DNA of 64,000 nucleotides from an uncultured Slackia sp. (lineage in GTDB: Bacteria; Actinomycetota; Coriobacteriia; Coriobacteriales; Eggerthellaceae), in contig NZ_CAKTVX010000006.1 of NCBI RefSeq assembly GCF_934630525.1, forward strand, positions 100,979-164,978, in the 5' to 3' direction. Within the stretch, counting starts at the first letter, position 1. Every line of letters starts with the position of its first letter. Below, piece after piece: positions 17,388-25,550 of this stretch. Both the position numbers and the translations under genes were made by a program. The notes beneath the pieces are model-generated. The model saw only the letters and a program-made list of their open reading frames with translations, was not told the origin of the DNA and did not search any database.

Positions 17388-17701
17388 GATATTCCTCCCT
17401 CATGTGCATCGAGAACAGGGGAAATGCACCAAACCGTATAGATGTGGGGCGTATTCTCCTGAAAAAACGCATTAGCTATTAACCATTATACCGATAAGCA
17501 GATGCTATGAATTTGCACAAACCCAAGGCTTTGCACCGATTTAGCGAAAGGGGCCTTGAGGGGCGCGAGTGGGCGGGTGAAAAAAGTGACGCCAAGCCCG
17601 CAACGGCGTGTAAACAGTTGCACGAAATGCCCGTTGCCGTCTCGCGCGCGGGCGACGTTGGCGCATAATTGGGCCAACGCACAATGTGAAAGGGGATTCA
17701 T
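17388..17701. promoter_or_regulatory. Divergent promoter region of ppk1 and pap
   Basis: Contains a TATAAT on the minus strand (17485-17490) suited to ppk1 and a CATAAT on the plus strand (17664-17669) suited to pap. The -35 boxes are not clear. There is no gene and no obvious Pho-box array. Confidence 0.45.
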
Positions 17702-19360
17702 ATGCTGGAACAAGTCGATCTTTCGGCGAAAATGACGAAAGAGGAATACAAGCCCCTGCACGACGAACTTATTGCGAAACTCGTAGTGCTGCAGCAAGAG
17801 GCCCGCAAGAAGGGTGTGGGCGTCGTTGCATTGTTTGAAGGCTGGAACGGCGCGGGCAAGGGGAGCCGCATCGGCGATTTGGTCTACGAGCTCGATGCGC
17901 GCGCGACGCATATGCATGTGCTGTCGAATTTCGATGAGGAAGGCGCGGCCCGTTTCCGCGACATGGGCTCGGGCGTTACCGGCTTCGAGCCGCTCATGCA
18001 GGAGTTCTGGCAGGCGCTTGGCCCCCGCGGCGACATGACGCTGTACGAACGCGGGTGGTACACGGCGGCCGCGCGCCGTTTGGTCTACACCGATTCCGAG
18101 ACGAATCATGCTGCCCACCTGCAGGCCTACAGGCGCGCCGTAAGCGAGTTCGAGCGACAGCTTTCCGCCGATGGCTACGTGGTGCTGAAATTCTTCGTGC
18201 ACATATCGAAGGACGTGCAGAAGAAACGCCTGAAGGGTCTTCGCGACAACCCCGATACCGCGTGGCGCGTGAGCGACGAAGAACTCGCCACCGTGAAAGA
18301 TTACGACGAGATTTACGCGCGCTACGATGAGCTTTTGCGCAATACCGATTTCGATTTCGCGCGTTGGACCATGGTCAACGGCGAGGACAAGCGTTCCGCG
18401 AACATCACAATTGCCAAGGCGCTCGTGCGCGCCCTGGAGCGCGCGCTTGCGAGCGGCCCCGATGCCGCCGCCGAAGCCGCTGCTGCGAAGGCTGCCGCCA
18501 ACAGCGCCGGCGCCCTTGAACAGGCCGATCCGCGCGACCGCACGCCCGAAGAGACCGAACGCGTGATGGCCGCTGCCCGCGCGCAGGCTGCCGAGCAGGC
18601 CGAAGAGGCGCCGCTGCATTCGCGTTTCACCATCGTGAAGAATCCGCCGCGCTTGGCCGATATTGACCATACGCTCGCGCTGACCAGGGAAGAATATCAG
18701 GAAGCGCTCAAGCGCGAGCAGAAGCGCTTCGCCGAGCTTGAGTTGAAGATGTACCTGGCCCGCGTTCCGCTCATGATTCTGTATGAAGGCGATGACGCGG
18801 CTGGCAAGGGCGGCAACATCAAGCGCGTGGCGCAAGCTATCGACCCGCGCGCGTACACCATTTTCCCCAGCCCCGCGCCCACGAAAGTCGAGCTTGCGCA
18901 TCCGCACTTGTGGCGCTACTGGACGCGCCTGCCGCGCGCCGGCCACGTGGGAATTTACGACCGCAGCTGGTATGGCCGTGTGCTTGTCGAGCGTGTTGAA
19001 GGCTTCGCGAGCCCCGCGGAATGGGGCCGCGCCTACGACGAGATCAACGAATTCGAGGGCGAGCTTGAGGCGTGGGGCGCGCTGTTGTTGAAATTCTGGG
19101 TTGCGGTAAGCCCCGAGGAGCAGCTCAATCGTTTCAACGACCGCCAGAACAACCCCGACAAGCAATGGAAAATCACGCCGGAAGATTGGCGCAATCGCGA
19201 CAAGCACCCGCAATACGACGCCGCCGTCGACGATATGTTCCGCCTTACGAGCACGCCGTATGCTCCGTGGCGCATTCTTGAGTCCACGAACAAATACTAC
19301 GCGCGCGTGAAGGCGTTGAGGATCATCAACGACGAGCTCGAAAAGCGCTTGGGGCTGTAG
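17702..19360 (+). CDS. pap: Two-domain PPK2-family polyphosphate:AMP phosphotransferase
   Basis: A 552-residue protein with two PPK2 domains in tandem. The first (about 15-230) has Walker A EGWNGAGKGSRI and lid/Walker B YERGWYTAA. An Ala-rich linker (about 250-300) follows. The second (about 315-545) has the canonical EGDDAAGKGGNIKR and YDRSWYGRVLVERVEGF. The double-domain class mainly makes ADP from AMP with polyphosphate as donor. The first domain lacks the DD of the canonical P-loop, as in other two-domain members, and is probably structural. AAAGGGG precedes the ATG. It is divergent from ppk1. Confidence 0.9.
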   Translation: MLEQVDLSAKMTKEEYKPLHDELIAKLVVLQQEARKKGVGVVALFEGWNGAGKGSRIGDLVYELDARATHMHVLSNFDEEGAARFRDMGSGVTGFEPLMQEFWQALGPRGDMTLYERGWYTAAARRLVYTDSETNHAAHLQAYRRAVSEFERQLSADGYVVLKFFVHISKDVQKKRLKGLRDNPDTAWRVSDEELATVKDYDEIYARYDELLRNTDFDFARWTMVNGEDKRSANITIAKALVRALERALASGPDAAAEAAAAKAAANSAGALEQADPRDRTPEETERVMAAARAQAAEQAEEAPLHSRFTIVKNPPRLADIDHTLALTREEYQEALKREQKRFAELELKMYLARVPLMILYEGDDAAGKGGNIKRVAQAIDPRAYTIFPSPAPTKVELAHPHLWRYWTRLPRAGHVGIYDRSWYGRVLVERVEGFASPAEWGRAYDEINEFEGELEAWGALLLKFWVAVSPEEQLNRFNDRQNNPDKQWKITPEDWRNRDKHPQYDAAVDDMFRLTSTPYAPWRILESTNKYYARVKALRIINDELEKRLGL

Positions 19361-19374
19361 CTGCGCTCGCGTTT

Positions 19375-19551
19375 TTGTTCAAAATGGGTCCCGAATGTGG
19401 CACGCGAACGCCCTTGGTGGAACGTTCGGAAAGAAAACCCCAGGTCGCATACTTTGTGACCTGGGGTTTTGTATGTGAAGAAAAGAAAGATGCGCTCCAA
19501 CCGCCTAGGGAACGGGGCGCGCATGCCACATTCGACATGCTTTTTGAACAG
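19375..19551. repeat. Long imperfect inverted-repeat element with internal terminator hairpin
   Basis: Left arm 19375-19406 (with TTGTTCAAAA and GAATGTGGCACGCG) is the imperfect reverse complement of the right arm 19518-19551 (CGCGCATGCCACATTC, TTTTTGAACAG). The centre carries GACCTGGGGTTTT, which is also found in the centre of the element at 34101-34248 and, in diverged form, in that at 44081-44205. No gene lies inside. Confidence 0.6.
19434..19470 (+). terminator. Bidirectional terminator after pap
   Basis: AAAACCCCAGGTC, 11-base loop, GACCTGGGGTTTT: a 13-bp perfect stem flanked by A and T runs. Confidence 0.85.
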
Positions 19552-19640
19552 AATGCCCAGCGTGCCGCCTTCGTGAAAAAAGGGCGCACTGGGCAGGTGT
19601 TCCTTTGTGCTGCTGCGTCCTTTCTTCTATAGTGGGCAGC

Positions 19641-20642
19641 ATGAATACGAACAAGCAAAATCCCTATCGCGCGAACTCGACGCAGGGGCCCGCCCAGCAG
19701 GGTGGGTTCGTTCCTGCGCGCCCTGCGCAACCTCGTCATGCCGCAAATCCCTATTCCGCCAACGCTCGCGGTTCGGCGCGGCCGTCGACGCAAAACGCTG
19801 CCGACTACTCCCGTGCCAATTACGGTTCGAACATGGGCGGCGGCAAGCATGGCCGCGGCGACAAGCATGGCGGTTCGAGAAAGAGCCGCGTGTGGACGAT
19901 CGTTCTTATCATTGCCGCAATCGTGCTTGCGGTTTCGCTCGGCGTGCTTGGCGTTATTGGCTATGGCTATTGGCACGGCACGAAGGTCTACGATGACATT
20001 TCCGCGACATCGGGCTTGGCGAAAGAGGAAACCGCGCTCGCCGATATGACGGTGAACTGGGATGCGCTGCGCGAGCAGAACGAAGACGTCGTCGGATGGG
20101 TGTACATGCCGGGCACAAGCATCGACTACCCTATCGTGCAGGGCGAAAATGACGAGGAATACCTGCAGAAAGACTTCACGGGCAGCACAAGTGGCCTGGT
20201 GCACAAGGGCACCATTTTCCTTTCCGCCGACAACGCGGGCGATTTCTCCGATTCGAACAGCTTCATCTACGGCCACAACATGAACGATGAAACTATGTTC
20301 GCGCACATTCTGGCCATGACTGACCAGGCGACGTTTGATGCCGCGCGCACGTTCTATATTTTGACGCCTACGCAAAACTACCGCTGCCGCACCTATGCGC
20401 TCGATGTTGTGAAGAATACGGAAACGAACATCTTGCAGCCGAACTTCGCCGATGAAGCGGCCATGCGCTCGTATATGACGGCGCGCATCAACGATTCCGC
20501 GGTAAGCGCGCCGACCGATGTCGATTTGGCGTCGGTAACGAAGCTGTTCACGCTCATCACGTGCGGCGACGACTACGCGAACACGCGTGCGGTGCTTTGT
20601 GGTGGCTGCGTCGAACAGGCGACGCCCGCGAACGCGGAATAA
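19641..20642 (+). CDS. srtB: Class B sortase
   Basis: A 333-residue protein. The first ~85 residues are polar and rich in Gln, Asn, Arg and Lys, followed by one transmembrane segment (about 88-110, VWTIVLIIAAIVLAVSLG) and an extracellular sortase domain. VGWVYMPGTSIDYPIVQ, catalytic His in IYGHNM (about 215), catalytic Cys in TLITCGDDYANTR (about 305) with the Arg nearby, and the late helix match class B enzymes. These join LPxTG-like or NPxTN-like proteins to peptidoglycan or pilins. ATG 19641 is the first sensible start; its ribosome site is weak. No substrate protein with a sorting signal is encoded nearby, so it probably acts on proteins encoded elsewhere. Confidence 0.88.
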   Translation: MNTNKQNPYRANSTQGPAQQGGFVPARPAQPRHAANPYSANARGSARPSTQNAADYSRANYGSNMGGGKHGRGDKHGGSRKSRVWTIVLIIAAIVLAVSLGVLGVIGYGYWHGTKVYDDISATSGLAKEETALADMTVNWDALREQNEDVVGWVYMPGTSIDYPIVQGENDEEYLQKDFTGSTSGLVHKGTIFLSADNAGDFSDSNSFIYGHNMNDETMFAHILAMTDQATFDAARTFYILTPTQNYRCRTYALDVVKNTETNILQPNFADEAAMRSYMTARINDSAVSAPTDVDLASVTKLFTLITCGDDYANTRAVLCGGCVEQATPANAE

Positions 20643-20686
20643 AGTCCTAGCCGCGCACGGTTGAAACTGGAGGTAGTTCCTCATTG

Positions 20687-20726
20687 AAAAGGCGGGCCTT
20701 GGTCTCAAAACAGGCCCGCCTTTTGC
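20687..20726 (+). terminator. Sortase gene terminator
   Basis: AAAAGGCGGGCC, 14-base loop, GGCCCGCCTTTTGCG. Confidence 0.85.
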
Positions 20727-20889
20727 GTATCTATTGATTGGCCCCTCGACCACTCACCCGTTGGTTTCGTTTGTGTATACGTGCTTTTCAGCCCCACGGC
20801 GTGCGCGCGATGGTACCATGCGAGTATCTGGCCAATTTTGGCCAAGCATCGAGCGTGTTCGAACGTTTTCCGACAAGGGGGAATACCGG

Positions 20890-22335
20890 GTGGCAACGTC
20901 AATCTTTCCCGGCGAGAAGCCAGATCGGCTTGAAGAAGAGTGCGCGGTGTTCGGAGTGTACTCCACCACCGACGATGTCGCGAGGCTGACCTGCTTTGGC
21001 TTGCAGGCTCTGCAGCATCGCGGCCAAGAAAGCGCCGGCATTGCGGTGGGCGATGGCGACACCGTGACGGTCACGAAAGACTTGGGCTTGGTTACCCAGG
21101 TGTTCAATGAAAGCGCGCTCGCTGCGTTGCGCGGCGAAGTGGCCGTGGGCCATTGCCGCTATTCCACGAGCGGCGGCATGGGCAACTGGACAAGCGCCCA
21201 GCCTCACATGTCGGCCATCGACGAGGTGCTCATCGCGCTTGCGCACAACGGCACGCTCGTGAACACGAATCGCATCCGCGCCGACCTCATTAGCAAGGGC
21301 GTCGAGTTCCGCAGCAACACCGATTCGGAAGTCGCGTGCCAGGTCATTGGCTATTACACGCGCGAAACCCATCATCTTACCGAGGGCATCAAAACCGCCA
21401 TGGAGATGATCGACGGCGCTTACGCCATGGTGCTCGCAAGCCCCACGGCGCTCTATGCCTTCCGTGACCCGCACGGCATTCGTCCGCTGTGCTTGGGCAA
21501 GCTGCCCGACGATCGCGGCTGGGTCGTTTCCAGCGAAACCTGCGGCCTCGATATCGTGGGTGCGGAATTCGTGCGCGATGTGCGCCCGGGCGAAATCATC
21601 CGCATCAACGACACGGGCATCTCGACGCTGCAGGCCATCGAGCCTCAAGAGCCGCGCGGCTGCATTTTCGAATATGTCTATTTCGCACGCCCCGACTCGG
21701 TTATCGATGGGCAAAGCGTCTACCAGGCCCGTCGCAAAATGGGCCGCATTCTTGCGCGCGAAGCTCCGGTCGAGGCCGACCTGGTGCTCGGCGTGCCCGA
21801 CTCGGGCGTGCCCGGTGCGCTTGGCTACTCCGAGGCGAGCGGCATCGAATTCACCGATGGCATCGTGAAGAACCGCTACGTCGGCCGCACCTTCATCCAA
21901 CCCACGCAGGAAATGCGCCAAATGGGCATTCGCATCAAGCTCAACCCGCTGCCGAGCGTCATCGCGGGCAAGCGTCTGGTCGTCATCGACGACTCCATCG
22001 TGCGCGGCAACACGTCGAAGAAGCTCGTCGACATGCTTCGTTCGGCCGGCGCAGCGGAAATCCATTTCCGCATCGTGAGCCCCGAGGTTATGTGGCCGTG
22101 CTTCTATGGCATCGACACCGCCAACCAAGACCAGCTCATCGCCGCGAACATGACCAACGAGGAAATGTGCGAGTTCATCGGTTGCGATTCGCTCGAGTTC
22201 ATCTCGCTCGATGGCCTGCGCGAAGCTGTGGGCGATGCGCACAGCAAAACGTTCTGCGAGGCCTGCTTCACGGGCGAATATCCCGTAGCGCTGCCCGATT
22301 CCATCACGAAGAACGCGTTTTTGAAGAAGAGCTAA
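20890..22335 (+). CDS. purF: Amidophosphoribosyltransferase
   Basis: A 481-residue enzyme that makes 5-phosphoribosylamine from PRPP and glutamine, the first step of purine synthesis. GTG 20890 is chosen since AAGGGGG precedes it. This leaves a short propeptide before the catalytic Cys of EEECAVFGVY (about residue 19), as in the Bacillus-type enzyme. The class II glutaminase domain is N-terminal. The PRPP-binding loop VVIDDSIVRGNTS is at about 360. Cysteines in GCIFEYVYF, WPCFYG and FCEACFTG match the 4Fe-4S ligands of the Bacillus class, so the enzyme is probably oxygen-sensitive. It heads the pur cluster. Confidence 0.96.
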   Translation: MATSIFPGEKPDRLEEECAVFGVYSTTDDVARLTCFGLQALQHRGQESAGIAVGDGDTVTVTKDLGLVTQVFNESALAALRGEVAVGHCRYSTSGGMGNWTSAQPHMSAIDEVLIALAHNGTLVNTNRIRADLISKGVEFRSNTDSEVACQVIGYYTRETHHLTEGIKTAMEMIDGAYAMVLASPTALYAFRDPHGIRPLCLGKLPDDRGWVVSSETCGLDIVGAEFVRDVRPGEIIRINDTGISTLQAIEPQEPRGCIFEYVYFARPDSVIDGQSVYQARRKMGRILAREAPVEADLVLGVPDSGVPGALGYSEASGIEFTDGIVKNRYVGRTFIQPTQEMRQMGIRIKLNPLPSVIAGKRLVVIDDSIVRGNTSKKLVDMLRSAGAAEIHFRIVSPEVMWPCFYGIDTANQDQLIAANMTNEEMCEFIGCDSLEFISLDGLREAVGDAHSKTFCEACFTGEYPVALPDSITKNAFLKKS

Positions 22336-22341
22336 CCTGTT

Positions 22342-22381
22342 GCGCCCGCGCTCCTCTCAAGGTGCGGGCGCTTCCGGTTTT
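22342..22381 (+). terminator. Hairpin/terminator after purF
   Basis: GCGCCCGC and GCGGGCGC pair across a 14-base loop and are followed by a pyrimidine-rich CTTCCGGTTTT. Confidence 0.65.
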
Positions 22382-22508
22382 CGATGGGGCAAGGGGCCTT
22401 CCCTTTGTCCCGCTTTTATTTCAGATGCAAGAGACATTGCATGAGGTTGAAAATGGGGAAGGGGATGTGCCCCCCTCGCCCGTCAATGAATAGACAGGAG
22501 TCTTACCC

Positions 22509-23558
22509 ATGGCAGAAATCACTTACGCCGACGCGGGCGTCGACATCGAAGAGGGCGCGGCTGCGGTCGACGCCATTAAAGACGCCGTGCATTCCACCTA
22601 TCGCCCCGAGGTTGTGGGCGATATCGGAGGCTTCGGCGGCCTGTTCTCTGCGGCGGCATTCAAGGGCATGGAAGAGCCGCTTATGGTTTCGGGCACCGAC
22701 GGCGTGGGCACGAAGCTCAAGGTCGCCCAGCTCATCGACAAGCATGACACCGTGGGCATCGACCTGGTCGCCATGTGCGTGAACGACATTCTGGCGTGCG
22801 GCGCCGAGCCTTTGTTCTTCCTGGACTACATCGCCATTGGCAAGCTGAAGAAGGAGCATGTCGCCAAGGTCGTGGGCGGCATCGCAGAAGGCTGCCGTCA
22901 GGCGGGCTGCGCGCTTATCGGCGGCGAAATGGCCGAGCACCCCGGCGTTATGGATCCCGACGATTACGACCTGTCGGGCTTCACCGTGGGCGTTGTCGAT
23001 CGCCCGAAGATGATCGGTCCCGACGGCGTCGTGGAAGGCGACGTGCTCGTGGGCCTGCGTTCGAGCGGCTTCCATTCCAACGGCTATTCGCTCGTGCGCA
23101 AGGTGCTCGTCGAGGGCAAAACCGCCGAAGAGCTCGCGGCTCCCGTGGCCGAGCTCAATGGCGAAACGCTTGGCGACGCCCTTATTGCCCCCACCCGTAT
23201 TTACGTGAAGCCCGTGCTCAATTGCCTGCGCAATCTGCCGGGCGACGTGCATGCCCTGGCCCATATCACGGGCGGCGGCATTACCGAAAACCTCAACCGT
23301 GCGCTTCCTGAAACCATGGACGCCCTGGTCAATAAAGATGCATGGGAAGTTCCCGCCATCATCAAGATGGGCATCGAGGCCGCCGGCCTCACCGAGGAGC
23401 AGGCGCTCAAGACCTTCAACATGGGCATCGGCATGGTGCTCATCGTTGATGCGGCGCGCGTCGACGCCGTGATGGATGAGCTGGCGAAGTCGGGCGAAGA
23501 GCCGGTCGTCATCGGCAAAATCGTCGAAGGCACTGGCGTGGTTCGTTACGCCGAGTAA
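22509..23558 (+). CDS. purM: Phosphoribosylformylglycinamidine cyclo-ligase (AIR synthetase)
   Basis: A 349-residue enzyme that closes FGAM to AIR with ATP. The start region (TYADAGVDIEEG), the ATP/phosphate-binding GTDGVGTKLKVAQ (about 63), CVNDILACGAEPLFFLDY and the glycine-rich HITGGGITENLNRALPE (about 255) are all present. The start has GACAGGAG upstream. It lies 173 bp after purF, with a possible terminator between, so it may be transcribed partly from its own promoter. Confidence 0.97.
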   Translation: MAEITYADAGVDIEEGAAAVDAIKDAVHSTYRPEVVGDIGGFGGLFSAAAFKGMEEPLMVSGTDGVGTKLKVAQLIDKHDTVGIDLVAMCVNDILACGAEPLFFLDYIAIGKLKKEHVAKVVGGIAEGCRQAGCALIGGEMAEHPGVMDPDDYDLSGFTVGVVDRPKMIGPDGVVEGDVLVGLRSSGFHSNGYSLVRKVLVEGKTAEELAAPVAELNGETLGDALIAPTRIYVKPVLNCLRNLPGDVHALAHITGGGITENLNRALPETMDALVNKDAWEVPAIIKMGIEAAGLTEEQALKTFNMGIGMVLIVDAARVDAVMDELAKSGEEPVVIGKIVEGTGVVRYAE

Positions 23559-23566
23559 AGCAAAGG

Positions 23567-23603
23567 AGCGGGTCGGGAAAAGCCTGGCCCGCTTTCTGTT
23601 TTT
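23567..23603 (+). terminator. Terminator between purM and purN
   Basis: AGCGGGTC and GGCCCGCT stem followed by TTCTGTTTTT. It could attenuate read-through into purN. Confidence 0.75.
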
Positions 23604-23617
23604 GGAAAGGGCTGTTC

Positions 23618-24235
23618 ATGACTCAACCTTTGAAAATCGGCGTTTTGCTTTCTGGCTCGGGCACGAACCTGCAGGCGCTCATTGACGACATCGCCGCAGG
23701 CTCGCTGAATGCGGAAATCGTTCAGGTGGTTTCTTCGCGCCCCGATGCGTACGGAATTGAACGCGCGCAGGCTGCGGGTATTCCGGTGCTCGTCATGAAC
23801 AAAACGCTGTATGTCGATGCGGAAGCCGCCGATGCCCAAATTGTCGAGGCGCTGCAGGCTGCTGGTGCTGAATACATCGTTATGGCTGGTTACATGCGCA
23901 AGGTGACTCCGGTTATGCTGCGCGCTTTTCCGAATCGCGTGTTGAATTTGCACCCTGCGTTGCTGCCTTCGTTCAAGGGCGCGCATGCTATTCGCGATGC
24001 TTTCGAGGCGGGCGTGAAAGTGACGGGCGTGACCGTGCATTTCGCCAACGAAGATTACGACAAGGGCCCCATCGTCGCGCAGCGCGCGGTCGAGGTCGCG
24101 GAAGATGACACGCTCGAGGCGCTCGAGGCGAAGATCCACGAGGTCGAACACGTGCTGTACCCGCAGGCCGTGCAGCTGATTGCTGAAGGCCGCGTGTCGG
24201 TCGACGAAGAATCGGGCCGCGTACACATCAAGTAA
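23618..24235 (+). CDS. purN: Phosphoribosylglycinamide formyltransferase (GART)
   Basis: A 205-residue folate-dependent enzyme that formylates GAR. It begins IGVLLSGSGTNLQALIDD (phosphate loop, about residue 5-20). The catalytic set is present: Asn/His in VLNLHPALLPSFKGAHA (about 103-118) and Asp in VHFANEDYDKGPIV (about 142). GGAAAGGG precedes the ATG. It follows purM by 59 bp across a terminator-like hairpin. Confidence 0.96.
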   Translation: MTQPLKIGVLLSGSGTNLQALIDDIAAGSLNAEIVQVVSSRPDAYGIERAQAAGIPVLVMNKTLYVDAEAADAQIVEALQAAGAEYIVMAGYMRKVTPVMLRAFPNRVLNLHPALLPSFKGAHAIRDAFEAGVKVTGVTVHFANEDYDKGPIVAQRAVEVAEDDTLEALEAKIHEVEHVLYPQAVQLIAEGRVSVDEESGRVHIK

Positions 24236-24244
24236 TTCGACATA

Positions 24245-24279
24245 AAGGCGAGGCGGGGTTGTCTGTCTCGCCTTCTTTG
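24245..24279 (+). terminator. Terminator after purN
   Basis: AAGGCGAG and CTCGCCTT stem followed by CTTTG. Confidence 0.7.
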
Positions 24280-24290
24280 ATGCGAGGGCA

Positions 24291-24321
24291 ATCTGTTAAA
24301 TGCTCGTAGCGCTTGACAGGT
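24291..24321 (+). repeat. 31-bp palindromic repeat, copy C
   Basis: Same orientation as copy A, with arms ATCTGTTAAA and GCTTGACAGGT. It is the only unpaired copy. It lies between purN and the XdhC-like gene. Confidence 0.75.
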
Positions 24322-24418
24322 GTCTTTGCGCGATCCGCCGCTACTTCGCATCGTGCTTGCGAGTGGAGCTCGATGCGGGGCAGGTGGCGGCAGTTTTAAT
24401 GAGAGGGTTGTGGTACGT

Positions 24419-25411
24419 ATGATGACGGCGGAATTCCTGCGCGCGCTCGCGGGGGATATTGCTGCGGGCAAACCGGTCGAGCTTTCTTCTGACGATTTCC
24501 CGTGCTTCACGGCAGAGGCGCTCGAGGGTCGCGCGCATGTGGCACCCGCTGCGCTTGCGAAAATCTCGGCTGGCCTCGCGCCTGCCGATGCGTGCGTGTT
24601 CGAGCGCGCGGCCAAGGCTATCGATGAAGGCGACCTTGCCTGGATTGGCTTCAAATACGTGTACGACGCGTCCGCTGCCTGCGAAAACGTCGACAACGAA
24701 GTCACGAAGAAGTATGGCGACGTGGGTTCGGGCTGCGGCGATTCGTTTGTGTTCTTCTGCAACGACGCAAAGGAAATCGTGTGCGGTCGCGAGTATTCCC
24801 CGCGCGATATTTTCCAAATGAAAGACGCCACGCGTGGTCCCGCCATGCATACAGAGCAGTTCGATGGCCTTACGTGGCTCGCCGTTCCGCTGTTCGACAA
24901 GGTGCGCGTGTGGCTTTTGGGCGCTTCCGACGCGTCGGCAGAAGTTGCCGCGCTTGCGCACCATGTGGGCTTCGATGTCGTGGCGGTCGACTACGACCCT
25001 GCGTATATTTCGGAAGAGCGTTTCCCGAATGCTCGTCGCGTGCTGCTCGGCGGCGGCAACTTCGATGAGCTTTCAAACATCGCCGCGAACCCCGCCGATT
25101 ATGCATGCGTGCTTACGCGCGGGCATATGTTCGATCCCGAGGCGTGCGTGTGGTCTATCAGGAACAATTTGCACTATATAGGCATGATGGGGTGCAAGGG
25201 TAAAAACGATACCGTACATGACCTGGTGTTATCAAAGGGCGGTACCGAAGAAGGGTGGGAGCGCATCAAGCGCCCCATTGGTTTGAAGTTTGGCGCCAAA
25301 ACGCCCGCCGAGCTTGCCATCGCCATTGTTGCCGAGCTTGTCGACGAGCGATATAAGCAGAATTATTCGGAAGCCGCGCGCGCGAAGCACGATTCGAATT
25401 TGGGTCGATAG
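24419..25411 (+). CDS. XdhC/CoxI-family protein (molybdoenzyme maturation type)
   Basis: A 330-residue protein. The C-terminal half matches the XdhC Rossmann domain: VVAVDYDPAYISEERFPNA (about 195), VLTRGHMFDPE (about 237), YIGMMGCKGKND (about 257) and RPIGLKFGAKTPAELAIAIVAE split near 290-310. The N-terminal half is a poorly conserved XdhC_CoxI part with GSGCGDSF. In the family these proteins protect and insert sulfurated molybdenum cofactor into xanthine dehydrogenase-like enzymes. The usual GxGxxG nucleotide motif is altered here to GASDASAEVA, so cofactor binding may differ. ATG 24419 follows GAGAGG; an adjacent ATG at 24422 is possible. Placement between purN and purH hints at purine or xanthine metabolism. 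Confidence 0.75.
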   Translation: MMTAEFLRALAGDIAAGKPVELSSDDFPCFTAEALEGRAHVAPAALAKISAGLAPADACVFERAAKAIDEGDLAWIGFKYVYDASAACENVDNEVTKKYGDVGSGCGDSFVFFCNDAKEIVCGREYSPRDIFQMKDATRGPAMHTEQFDGLTWLAVPLFDKVRVWLLGASDASAEVAALAHHVGFDVVAVDYDPAYISEERFPNARRVLLGGGNFDELSNIAANPADYACVLTRGHMFDPEACVWSIRNNLHYIGMMGCKGKNDTVHDLVLSKGGTEEGWERIKRPIGLKFGAKTPAELAIAIVAELVDERYKQNYSEAARAKHDSNLGR

Positions 25412-25550
25412 CGCTCATTTCGGCTTCGCCGCATGATGCGGCGCTCCCGATGCGTGTCTTTTTCGCCCGCTCGCGTCGATGTCGCGGCTCGCGGGCGATT
25501 CGGCTGATAAGGTAAACAAAAGTCAACGGAAGGAAAACGGAGGAGGAAAC

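Noticed and set aside
14751..17441. An 896-codon open frame on the plus strand opposite ppk1
   Set aside because: It is an antisense shadow of the GC-rich ppk1 gene: its product is Arg/Gly/His-rich with no domain, no ribosome site, and ppk1 is unmistakable on the other strand.
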